The notes beneath the pieces were generated by a model that worked only from the letters and a program-made list of their open reading frames with translations, ran no database searches and was not told where the DNA came from. The translations under genes and the position numbers were made by a program. Shown piece by piece: positions 36,190 through 44,691 of a stretch of 64,000 nucleotides of DNA (position 1 is its first letter; the number at the start of each line of letters is the position of its first letter). Source of the DNA: Clostridium folliculivorans (GTDB lineage Bacteria; Bacillota; Clostridia; Clostridiales; Clostridiaceae); assembly GCF_024341905.1 (NCBI RefSeq), contig NZ_BQXY01000004.1, forward strand, positions 215,729 through 279,728, given 5' to 3'.

Positions 36190-36320
36190 AAATTCGCTAA
36201 AGCCATCCTCTTTGGTGAATTTTTTTGCGCATCTGCCTTTTCTGAACGTATGTGAAGAAATTCTGGCAGGCAATATACTCTTCTTTTTTTATTCTTTAAC
36301 TTATATTATGGCTTAAGTTT
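36190..36320 (-). ncRNA. Structured repeat element, copy 2e
   Basis: Read on the minus strand: hairpin AACTTA/TAAGTT, AAAGAATAAAAAAAG, TTGCCTGCCAGAATTTCTTC, then AGAAAAGGCAGATGCGC, an A-run and a hairpin AATTCACCAAAG/CTTTAGCGAATT. GCCTGCC (36271-36265) pairs fully with GGCAG, unpaired AT and GC (36237-36229). Compared with 17.2 kb, the wobble G-T pair is here G-C, a compensatory change. It opposes the end of murI, so it can end convergent transcripts; nothing coding follows it on its own strand. Confidence 0.55.
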
Positions 36321-36499
36321 ATTGGCGTAATTATTTTAAAATATAACTTAATTATAAGTTCTAAAAAATGAAAAAAAACTTTGTTAAATTATTGACAAAA
36401 TAATTAGTTCTTGATATATTATATATAGAGGATGAATTATCTGAAAATTATAAAAAAAGAATATAAATTCTTATCAATATATATCAAGGGGTGTGTCAT

Positions 36500-36769
36500 A
36501 TGAAAGTTAATGTTAGAGAGTTTTTAGGGGAAAATTTTGTTGTTGAGGATGCTATACTGCTAAGAGAATTTATTCAAGAGAATATAGGTCAAGACATCGA
36601 ATTAGATTTTGAAGGATTTGAAAGAATTCCAACCACATTTTTATGTTGTTTATTTACAGATTTAATAAACAAGAATGGAAGAGACTTTATTATTTCGCAT
36701 ATCAATGTTAAAAACTTGTCAAATTCTAAGGATTATTCAAGAGTGGTTAGGGGAACAACATTTAATTAA
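36500..36769 (+). CDS. STAS-like (DUF4325) protein
   Basis: An 89-residue soluble protein. It resembles DUF4325, a STAS-like domain: NVREFLGENFVVEDAILLRE, then the strand IELDFEGFERIPTTFLCCLF with the LDFxGhxxhxxxF signature. STAS-like proteins often act in partner-switching or sit near histidine-kinase-like proteins, but no partner is adjacent here. ATG 36500 has AAGGGG 8 nt upstream; the GTG at 36491 overlaps that site. Confidence 0.75.
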   Translation: MKVNVREFLGENFVVEDAILLREFIQENIGQDIELDFEGFERIPTTFLCCLFTDLINKNGRDFIISHINVKNLSNSKDYSRVVRGTTFN

Positions 36770-36808
36770 GCGTAATTTTGAATATAATATAATTTAAAAT
36801 AATGCGTG

Positions 36809-36860
36809 AGTAATGGAGCATGTTTAAGGGGGATAACTTAAATATGCTCCATTACTTTTT
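36809..36860 (+). terminator. Terminator after STAS-like gene
   Basis: AGTAATGGAGCAT pairs with ATGCTCCATTACT and runs into TTTTT. Confidence 0.88.
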
Positions 36861-37029
36861 ACTGTAAAGTTTAAACATTAATGACATTTTACTCGATACA
36901 GTATATCTATTTATACAATTATTGATATTACAGTACAAAGTATTATATAATTTACCTATGTAGAATTTAACATGGGAATAATGTCAATAATATAGATTAT
37001 ATTTCCGTATTTTGAAAGGAGAATTATTT

Positions 37030-37542
37030 ATGAATCCAATAGTTACTATAAAAATGGCACAAGGCGGTGTAATAAAAGCAGAGTTATATCCAGAGGTTGC
37101 ACCTAATACTGTTAAAAACTTTGTGTCTCTTATTAAAAAAGGATTTTATGATGGAGTGATTTTTCATAGAGTAATCCCTGGGTTTGTTATACAGGGAGGG
37201 GATCCACAAGGTATAGGTATTGGAGGTCCTGGATATTCAATAAAAGGTGAATTTGCAGCTAATGGCTTCAAAAATGATTTGAACCATACAAAAGGTGTTT
37301 TATCCATGGCTAGATCTGGTCATCCTGATTCAGCAGGAAGTCAATTTTTTATAATGGTAGCTGATGCTCCACACTTAAATGGTCAATATGCAGCTTTTGG
37401 TAAAGTAACAGAAGGTCTTGATGTAGTCGATGGTATTGTAGCAACAAAAACAGACTACAGCGATAAGCCATATGAAGATCAAGTTATGGAAAAAGTAACA
37501 GTTGAAGGCGCAGATGACCTTGGAGAACCAGAAACACTATAA
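37030..37542 (+). CDS. Peptidyl-prolyl cis-trans isomerase (cyclophilin)
   Basis: A 170-residue cytoplasmic cyclophilin that speeds proline isomerisation during folding. The signature is IFHRVIPGFVIQGGDPQG; the active-site Arg is in FHR, and GSQFFIMVADAPHLNGQYAAFG forms the rest of the pocket. No signal peptide. ATG 37030 with AAAGGAG upstream is chosen over TTG 37012. It is likely monocistronic. Confidence 0.94.
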   Translation: MNPIVTIKMAQGGVIKAELYPEVAPNTVKNFVSLIKKGFYDGVIFHRVIPGFVIQGGDPQGIGIGGPGYSIKGEFAANGFKNDLNHTKGVLSMARSGHPDSAGSQFFIMVADAPHLNGQYAAFGKVTEGLDVVDGIVATKTDYSDKPYEDQVMEKVTVEGADDLGEPETL

Positions 37543-37611
37543 TATATAGATAAACCAGTTCCAAGTGAAACATCTATATATGATATCAGTTTAAACTGGA
37601 GGTGAGCCAAA

Positions 37612-37977
37612 ATGTTAGAAAACCAAAAATGTATTTTAGTCTATGGGTTAGAAAAAGAAGAATTAAAGCAGTTGGAGCTTACGAACAATAAGATAATAGT
37701 GATAAGTACTGAGATGGTTGATATGAAAATTAAAGACTTAATTTCAGGCTTAAAGTTTGAAACTGTAGACAAAGCTTTGCCGCAGGAAAAGGTTCTGATA
37801 TTTAACAATTTTGAAGATAAAGAATTACAAGAATATATAAAGATAGTTAGAGCGATAGTGAAGCAGTCTATATTAGCGGTGGTTACGCCAACCTCTAGTG
37901 AATGGACTTTTAGTTACTTAATTGAGCACTTAATCGAAGAACGAGAATGGTATAAGAATCAGAAAGGAAGAGTTTAA
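37612..37977 (+). CDS. DUF3783 family protein
   Basis: A 121-residue soluble protein matching DUF3783: VLIFNNFEDKELQEYIKIVR, then LAVVTPTSSEWTFSYLIEHLIEEREW. Function unknown. GGAGGTGAG lies upstream. Its stop codon directly abuts the TTG start of the XRE/S24-like gene, with that gene's ribosome site inside it, so the pair is translationally coupled. Confidence 0.8.
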   Translation: MLENQKCILVYGLEKEELKQLELTNNKIIVISTEMVDMKIKDLISGLKFETVDKALPQEKVLIFNNFEDKELQEYIKIVRAIVKQSILAVVTPTSSEWTFSYLIEHLIEEREWYKNQKGRV

Positions 37978-38667
37978 TTGAGTAGGGTAGGAGATAAGAT
38001 AAAGCAGGCTAGAATTAATGCTGGCATTACTCAAAAAATATTAGCTAAGAAGCTAGGAGTAGCAGAAAAGTTTATAAACGAAGTTGAAATGGGTAAAAAA
38101 ATACTCAATGAAGCTCTTATAGAAAAGATTGCTAAGGTACTTAATACAGATCTAAATGATGTCAACATGGTTGTAACAGATGAGGATTTGAAAAAAGAAA
38201 GAGAAGTTGTAAAAAAGGTATACGAACCTAAGAAATCTGAGGTAGCTCCTAAAGGCGAAACAGATGAAGTTTGGAATCAAGCTTTTGGTTCAGTACTAAA
38301 GAATGTTCCTATTTATGATTATTCTATGATTAAGACATATGGATATAAGGAAATGGTTCTTCATTCAAATAAGATCGAAGGACATAGTGTAGATAAGGTA
38401 TTTTATCTAAAGATTCAAAATGATGATATGTCGGGTTTTAGAATAACTGAAGGAGATATAGCTTTTTGTCATAGCATTAAGGATATTGAGAATAATTCTA
38501 TATGCTTGATAGAGCTTAATGATAGTAGGGTTATACGACAAGTTAAGAAACTAGATAGCTCAAAGGTTCTTTTGATAAGTAATAAAGGTTCAGTAAAAAC
38601 TGAAACTGCTAATGTTAAAGATATAAAGTTAATAGGAAAGTTAGACAGATTAGAGATAGTTTTATAA
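37978..38667 (+). CDS. XRE-type regulator with S24/LexA-like C-terminal domain
   Basis: A 229-residue protein. Residues 5-60 are an HTH_XRE domain (IKQARINAGITQKILAKKLGVAEKFINEVEMGKK). A charged linker follows, then a LexA/CI-like fold from about 140 on (VFYLKIQNDDMSGFRITEGD). In S24 peptidases the GxSM motif supplies the catalytic Ser; here it is NDDM, so self-cleavage is unlikely. The protein probably uses the domain for dimerisation or ligand binding. TTG start with AAAGGAAGAG upstream. Confidence 0.82.
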   Translation: MSRVGDKIKQARINAGITQKILAKKLGVAEKFINEVEMGKKILNEALIEKIAKVLNTDLNDVNMVVTDEDLKKEREVVKKVYEPKKSEVAPKGETDEVWNQAFGSVLKNVPIYDYSMIKTYGYKEMVLHSNKIEGHSVDKVFYLKIQNDDMSGFRITEGDIAFCHSIKDIENNSICLIELNDSRVIRQVKKLDSSKVLLISNKGSVKTETANVKDIKLIGKLDRLEIVL

Positions 38668-38689
38668 AATACGAACGAATTTTTATTAG

Positions 38690-38728
38690 GTAATAGAGTA
38701 ATGCAGTGCATTACTCTATTATTTTTTG
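38690..38728 (+). terminator. Terminator after XRE gene
   Basis: TAATAGAGTAATGCA and TGCATTACTCTATTA pair perfectly, followed by TTTTTT. It isolates the germination locus downstream. Confidence 0.88.
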
Positions 38729-38770
38729 AATAACATTAGTATATGAAGATATTTTTAGGAGGAATTTACG

Positions 38771-41700
38771 ATAGATAGCGGTAAAGTTGATGCAACACTT
38801 AATTTGTTAGCTAACGTACCAAATGAATTAATAGGGAAACTATCAAAGATATCGGAGAATGAAAAAATAAACCAAGGTAGTATAGAGGTTGTTATATTAT
38901 TTGGGGATAATGTGGATAAAGTTGTGCAATCTGTGGACAAAATCGGAGGAAAGCTTGAAAATCTAGGATTTGGGTTTGGTATAGTAACGATTAAAGCTGT
39001 GGATATTAATAAGATTTCTGAATTAGAAGGTGTTCAATACGCAGAATTGCCAAAAGTTTTGTTCACATCGGATGTGAATAGTAATAGAGCAGCATGTGTT
39101 CCACAAGTATATAGTGAATATAAGGTTACCGGATCAGGGGTGTTAGTAGGTTTTATAGATACGGGTATAGATTATACTCATCCAGCATTTAGAAACCAAG
39201 ATGGAACTACTAGAATAGATTATATATATGATCTTACAGCGCAAGGAAAAGTATATGATAGAAATATGATAAATCAAGCTTTGCGCTCAAGTAATCCACT
39301 ATCTGTAGTTGATGTCACAGACCCAATAGGGCATGGAACACACGTTGCTGGGATAGCTTGTGCTGGAGGAAATATAGATAAACAATATTATGGTGTGGCA
39401 TATGAGTGTTCTATAGCCATGGTAAAAACAACTAGGTATGGATTTGCTAATTATGCTTTAAGTACTCAAATAATGAGAGGAATAAGATTTTTAATTGATC
39501 GAGCAAATGAATTGAAAAAGCCTTTAGTTATAAATATTAGCTTAAGCACTAATGATGGTGCGCATAATGGTACTAGTCTATTTGAGCAGTATATACAGAC
39601 AGTTTGTACGTTGGAAAGAATAGCTATAGTTATAGCAGCAGGGAATGAAGGGGAAGCAGCTCATCATGTAGGTGGAGAACTTAGAGAGCAAATAAATATA
39701 TCTCTTTCAGTTTCAGAGGGAGAGCCAACATTGACGTTACAATTATATAAACCACTTCTTAGTAATTTATCACTTGTTTTAACGACTCCATCTGGTATAA
39801 GAACTGGTGAGATAATTTTAAGTGAAGGATATAAGGAAACAACGGTCGATGGCAATAGGTGTCTGATATATAATACAGGACCAAGACCATTTGATATTGC
39901 GGGAGAAATAACTATAAGTCTTGTACCTGTAGGAGAATCTTTAAGTGCAGGTGAATGGACTATAACATTAAAAACTTTAAATCAATATAGGGGACTTTAT
40001 GATATATGGTTACCAATAACCGAGGCATTAAATCCAAGCACTAGGTTTTTACAACCTAATGTATTTAACACATTAGGAATACCTGCTACTGTGGAGGCTG
40101 CTATATCGGTAGGAAGCTATGATTACAAAACTAACAACTTATCTCCTTTTTCGGGCAGAGGAAGACTCCTAAATGTTTCATTTAATAAACCTGATATCTC
40201 TGCACCTGGGGAAGGTATATTAGCTCCAGTAGAGGGAGGAAGTTTTGATTCTAAGACAGGAACATCCATGGCATCGCCTCATGTGGCTGGTATATGTGCA
40301 TTGCTACTTCAATGGGGTGTTGTAAATGGAAATGATCCTTTTCTATTTGGTGATAGATTGAAATATTATATTATGAGATCGGCCAAAAGGGAAAGAACAG
40401 ATGTTGCATATCCTAATCCTAGCTGGGGATATGGCACTATATGTGCATATGATGCCTTAACTTTACTAAGGGCATCGCACGAAGGGAGAGGTTATATGAG
40501 GGATGATCAAAATAGACAAGAAAATACTCAGGAAAGTGTGAACCCAAATAATCTACAGACTACTACAGGGACAGTAGGTTCTCAGGTTCCTCAGCAAAAT
40601 GCAAATAATCAAGGCACAGTACAATCTGATAGCACATCAGTAGGTAACACGCAAACTACAACTGAGACCACTAATCCGCAAAAAAGTGGAGTACAGACTG
40701 GCCAACCGTATCTAATAAATCAATTCAATCAACCTTATAATCCGCAAGGAAATCAAACAAAAGGTAATTCAAATATAACAGGAAATACTGGTATGACATT
40801 TGAAGGTCAGCAGACCGGTATACAGCAAGGAGCAATTGGACAAAACGCAGAGAAAAATGTGATAGGCGTAACTGGGCCAATAGGAAATCAGCAGACTGGA
40901 AGTTTACAAGTAACACCTGGTATGGGTCAAGTTGGTAGTCAGTTGCAGAGTACACAACAAGGGAGTGGTTCTACAGGGATAAATAATTCTGGATTTGGAA
41001 CAGACGGAAATTTATTCTTAAATCCTAACTATAGATATTTTGCGATAGAGTATCAAGGTGATATAAAAAATGCTATCAAAAAATATGGTGATGCAGATGT
41101 GCTGATTTTGGATGAATACAATGCTGTGCTTGTAGCTCCAATAAGTAAAATAAATTCTATTGTAAATGAAGTGGCAGAGGTAATAAATATCGATTCAGGA
41201 AGAATATTTACCTTATCCGCAATATCACCAGTAGAAGCTGCCGATGCTACTTTATTCCATAACAATGTCTATCTCCCATTAAATGGAGAAGGAGTAATTG
41301 TTGGGATTATAGATAGTGGAGTAGACTATCTAAATGATGAGTTTATAAAAGAAGATGATACTACAAGAATCGTAAGAATATGGGATCAAACCATACAGAC
41401 TCCAAATGAGATTCCAATAGGTTTTCCATATGGAACAGAATACACAGAACAACAAATAAATAGTGCAATAAAAGCTAAAAGAGCTGGAAGTGATCCATAT
41501 GCAATAGTTCCCTCTAAAGATGAAATAGGACATGGTACTCATATGGCAGGGCTTGCGGCTGCTAGAGGTAAGAACCCAGAAGTTATAGGTGCAGCGCCTG
41601 GAGCTACATTAGCTGTTGTAAAAGTGAGAGAAGCGCCTCAAGGATATTTAGATTATTTCTTTGCATATGGTCAGGCTCCTGGAAGGTATGGCAATGTTGA

Positions 41701-42889
41701 TGTCTTATTGGCTGTAAAATATCTGTATAATTTATCAATAAGTCTTAGAAGACCAATGGTAATATACTTGCCCCTTGGCACAAATTTAGGATCTCATGAT
41801 GGAAATGCATCTATAGAAAGATATATTGATGAAGTGGCGAAAGTGAGAGGAATTATTGTGGTTACCACTGTTGGTAATCAAGCTGAAGCAGATACTCATA
41901 CAACTGGAACTTTAGCTAAGACTGGGGATAGCAATATTATTGAATTACGAATTGGAAGAGGTCAAAGAAATATCCAGTTTGAGATTTGGGTTGGAAAACC
42001 AGATAAGTTTTCTTTGTCGATAGTATCACCTTCAGGTGAGATTATTCAAAGGATACCACCTAAGTTAAAACAAGCTAGTGAAATAAATTTTGTATATGAG
42101 AGAACTAAAATGAATATTGAGTACTCTATACCAGAGAATACTACAGGAGATGAAAAGATTGTAATCAGAGCACAAGATATAAGAGAAGGGATATGGCAGT
42201 TCAGATTGATTGGAGATCTTGTAGTTACTGGTAGATACGATGCTTATCTCCTTCAAAGAGATTTATTGGCTCCAGATACAAAGTTTTTAAGTGGTAATCA
42301 ATATACTACGCTTACAATTCCATCTACATCGAGAAGAGTAATATCAGTAGCTTATTATAACCAAAATAATAATGCAACGGTAGGGGAATCTGGGAGAGGT
42401 TACACGAGAGATAATAGAATAAAACCTGATATAGCTGCAGGTGGTATAAATGCACTAACTACTGATGTTGGAGGAGAAACTGTTACTGTCTCTGGATCAA
42501 GTGTAGCAGGGGCAGTTACCGCTGGATGCTGTGCTTTACTTCTCCAGTGGGGAGTTGTTGAGAAAAATGATCCTACGATGTATTCCTCTAATATAAAAAC
42601 TTATTTATATAGAGGAGCTACAAAAAGAGAAGGGGATGTATATCCTAATCCTCAGTGGGGCTATGGAATGTTAAATATGAAGGGTGTATTTGATAACATA
42701 AGAAGTGTTTTTAATATTAAAGAAGAATCTGAGGATCAAGTTTTTAATGAACAAAATGATAGTATAAGGGAAAGTAACAAGAATAGGGATGAAAAGCTGC
42801 TATATGATGATAATTATAGAGAAGATAGCGAATTTATGGAATTCAATAAAGGAAACTTAATAATTAGGATACCTAAGATAAAGAAGTAG
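38771..42889 (+). CDS. Tandem Csp-type germination protease (two subtilisin domains)
   Basis: A 1372-residue fusion of two Csp-like subtilases. Each half has a prodomain then an S8 domain. Half one has D130 (FIDTGID), H188 (GHGTHVAG) and S499 (GTSMASPHVAG). Half two has D848 (IIDSGVD), H921 (GHGTHMAG) and S1244 (GSSVAGAV). Both triads look intact. Residues about 590-740 are a Gln/Asn/Gly/Thr-rich linker, probably disordered. Csp proteases activate proSleC during germination, and sleC is next. No ATG starts the frame: AGGAGG (38757-38762) is followed 8 nt later by in-frame ATA (38771); a TTG 33 nt on has no ribosome site and would cut the conserved DATLNLL prodomain start. Confidence 0.88.
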   Translation: MDSGKVDATLNLLANVPNELIGKLSKISENEKINQGSIEVVILFGDNVDKVVQSVDKIGGKLENLGFGFGIVTIKAVDINKISELEGVQYAELPKVLFTSDVNSNRAACVPQVYSEYKVTGSGVLVGFIDTGIDYTHPAFRNQDGTTRIDYIYDLTAQGKVYDRNMINQALRSSNPLSVVDVTDPIGHGTHVAGIACAGGNIDKQYYGVAYECSIAMVKTTRYGFANYALSTQIMRGIRFLIDRANELKKPLVINISLSTNDGAHNGTSLFEQYIQTVCTLERIAIVIAAGNEGEAAHHVGGELREQINISLSVSEGEPTLTLQLYKPLLSNLSLVLTTPSGIRTGEIILSEGYKETTVDGNRCLIYNTGPRPFDIAGEITISLVPVGESLSAGEWTITLKTLNQYRGLYDIWLPITEALNPSTRFLQPNVFNTLGIPATVEAAISVGSYDYKTNNLSPFSGRGRLLNVSFNKPDISAPGEGILAPVEGGSFDSKTGTSMASPHVAGICALLLQWGVVNGNDPFLFGDRLKYYIMRSAKRERTDVAYPNPSWGYGTICAYDALTLLRASHEGRGYMRDDQNRQENTQESVNPNNLQTTTGTVGSQVPQQNANNQGTVQSDSTSVGNTQTTTETTNPQKSGVQTGQPYLINQFNQPYNPQGNQTKGNSNITGNTGMTFEGQQTGIQQGAIGQNAEKNVIGVTGPIGNQQTGSLQVTPGMGQVGSQLQSTQQGSGSTGINNSGFGTDGNLFLNPNYRYFAIEYQGDIKNAIKKYGDADVLILDEYNAVLVAPISKINSIVNEVAEVINIDSGRIFTLSAISPVEAADATLFHNNVYLPLNGEGVIVGIIDSGVDYLNDEFIKEDDTTRIVRIWDQTIQTPNEIPIGFPYGTEYTEQQINSAIKAKRAGSDPYAIVPSKDEIGHGTHMAGLAAARGKNPEVIGAAPGATLAVVKVREAPQGYLDYFFAYGQAPGRYGNVDVLLAVKYLYNLSISLRRPMVIYLPLGTNLGSHDGNASIERYIDEVAKVRGIIVVTTVGNQAEADTHTTGTLAKTGDSNIIELRIGRGQRNIQFEIWVGKPDKFSLSIVSPSGEIIQRIPPKLKQASEINFVYERTKMNIEYSIPENTTGDEKIVIRAQDIREGIWQFRLIGDLVVTGRYDAYLLQRDLLAPDTKFLSGNQYTTLTIPSTSRRVISVAYYNQNNNATVGESGRGYTRDNRIKPDIAAGGINALTTDVGGETVTVSGSSVAGAVTAGCCALLLQWGVVEKNDPTMYSSNIKTYLYRGATKREGDVYPNPQWGYGMLNMKGVFDNIRSVFNIKEESEDQVFNEQNDSIRESNKNRDEKLLYDDNYREDSEFMEFNKGNLIIRIPKIKK

Positions 42890-42995
42890 CCGTAGTTTAG
42901 ATAAAGATATACAAGTTGGTTTTCGAGATGACCTAATCACAAAACCTTTGTTAAAAGCATATTATAGTAAAGAAAAATTTAAAAGGAGCTATATA

Positions 42996-44357
42996 ATGCC
43001 ATTTAGGGGAAATTTGAAAATTCAATGTTTTCAGGGAGATAATTACATTCCTGTAGATAAAGTAAGGATAACTATCACTCCTACTGGAGAGTTTGCTTCT
43101 CCAAGTGCTCAAACCATACAGTTAAGTACTGACTCAGCTGGGTTATCACCAGTTATACAATTGGATACTCCCCCATTGCAGTATTCTCAGGCGCCCAATA
43201 ACCAAATTCCATATAGTTTAGCAGATATAAGAGTAGAAAGAGCAGGGTTTGAATCACTTTTCATTAGAGGGTGTCAGATATACCCAGACAAGGTTGCGTA
43301 TCAGAAATGTAATCTGAGTGAAACATCAAACACAAGGCAGGGAGAAAATATTATACAGATACAACCTAATAAACTTGTAGGAAATTTCCCTCCTAAGATT
43401 CCAGAAAATCCAGAAAAGCCATTACCACCACCAAGTAGCGGAGTAGTTTTAAGCAAACCTGTAGTTCCAGAATTCGTAGTGGTTCATCAGGGCGTACCTA
43501 ATGATACCTCTGCACCAAACTACACAGTAAGATTTAAAGATTATATAAAGAATGTTGCTAGTTCTGAGATTTTTCCTACCTGGTCTGACAATACAATTAG
43601 GGCTAACTTGTTTTGCATAATATCATTTACCCTTAATAGGGTATATACAGAATGGTATAGAGGAAAAGGAAAAAACTTTGATATAACTAGTTCTACAGCC
43701 TTTGACCACGCATTTAGTTATGGAAGGAACATATTTGATAATATAGAGAGAATAGCTGATGAAATATTTGCTACCTATGCTAGAAGACCTGGTAGAAAAC
43801 AACCATTATTAACCCAGTATTGTGACGGAAAGAATGTTCAATGTCCAGGTTGGTTAACTCAATGGGGAAGTAAATACCTTGGCGATGAAGGAAGAACTCC
43901 ATTTCAAATACTAACTAATTTTTATGGTTCAGATCTTGAATTAGTAACAGCAGAGCAAGTTAAAGGTATTCCAAGTTCATATCCAGGATACAATCTCAAA
44001 ATAGGCTCTAGCGGAGAACCTGTTAGAACTATTCAAACTTATTTAAATAGAATTTCAGTGAATTATCCGTTGATTCCAAAGCTTTCAGTAGATGGAAGTT
44101 ATGGGCCTAATACAGCAGAGTCTGTTAGAGTGTTCCAAAGTGTATTTAGTCTTCCACAGACCGGTGTAGTTGATTATGCCACATGGTATAAAATATCTGA
44201 TGTGTATGTTGGGGTAACGAAAATTGGTGAATTAAGAAATTCAGAATATACAAGGAATAATGCAGGTATAGAAAGAGTGTTTTTCCCACCAACAACATCG
44301 AATATCTATAGAGGTGAGGATGTGCCTTATATAAATTACTTTGATGATTTATTTTAA
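42996..44357 (+). CDS. sleC: Spore cortex-lytic enzyme pro-form
   Basis: A 453-residue protein. Residues 1-130 are the pre/pro region (GNLKIQCFQGDNYIPVDKVR). Near 155-165, SSGVVLSKPVVPEFVVVH marks the likely start of mature enzyme. The SpoIID-like lytic domain follows (FKDYIKNVASSEIFPTWSDN, TAFDHAFSYGRNIF). A peptidoglycan-binding domain (LKIGSSGEPVRTIQTYLNRI, VDGSYGPNTAESVRVFQS) is near the C-terminus. SleC degrades cortex once Csp proteases remove its propeptide. ATG 42996 has AAAGGAG 8 nt upstream. CATATTAT at 42958 resembles sporulation-sigma -10 sequences, so sleC may have its own late promoter. Confidence 0.92.
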   Translation: MPFRGNLKIQCFQGDNYIPVDKVRITITPTGEFASPSAQTIQLSTDSAGLSPVIQLDTPPLQYSQAPNNQIPYSLADIRVERAGFESLFIRGCQIYPDKVAYQKCNLSETSNTRQGENIIQIQPNKLVGNFPPKIPENPEKPLPPPSSGVVLSKPVVPEFVVVHQGVPNDTSAPNYTVRFKDYIKNVASSEIFPTWSDNTIRANLFCIISFTLNRVYTEWYRGKGKNFDITSSTAFDHAFSYGRNIFDNIERIADEIFATYARRPGRKQPLLTQYCDGKNVQCPGWLTQWGSKYLGDEGRTPFQILTNFYGSDLELVTAEQVKGIPSSYPGYNLKIGSSGEPVRTIQTYLNRISVNYPLIPKLSVDGSYGPNTAESVRVFQSVFSLPQTGVVDYATWYKISDVYVGVTKIGELRNSEYTRNNAGIERVFFPPTTSNIYRGEDVPYINYFDDLF

Positions 44358-44384
44358 AAATGATCACTTTCTAATAGAAACAAA

Positions 44385-44423
44385 GAGATGTGCAGGCTTT
44401 TTATATAGTCTGCACTTTTCTTT
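44385..44423 (+). terminator. sleC terminator
   Basis: GTGCAGGC pairs with GTCTGCAC, followed by TTTTC. A second hairpin, TTTTCAAAACTTCT/AGAAGTTTTGGAAA at 44503-44543, lies in the 334-nt gap before the chemoreceptor and resembles the core of the repeat at 63833. GACGATAATAATAGTATAATG near 44631 probably holds the next promoter, but spacing fits no standard -35. Confidence 0.65.
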
Positions 44424-44691
44424 ATATGAACAATTAGCCTTTATTTGGAACTGGTCTATCTATTCCGCTTAAACAGGTAAACTATTTCATAATTAAACTT
44501 ATATTTTCAAAACTTCTCTCAGGATCCATAGAAGTTTTGGAAATAAATTTGGGATTGAGTGTTTTATATCTAAAGGTAGGATAAAGACGAGAATATTAGC
44601 GAATTACTATTAGATAAAGCTATTTATTTGACGATAATAATAGTATAATGTAGTTGATGAATAACTATTATTAGTTAGGGGGAGGAATACT

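Noticed and set aside
44581-44640. Sigma-D (flagellar) promoter for the H-NOX chemoreceptor
   Set aside because: TAAA and ACGATAAT-like strings occur, but their spacing is about 11 nt instead of the expected 15-16.
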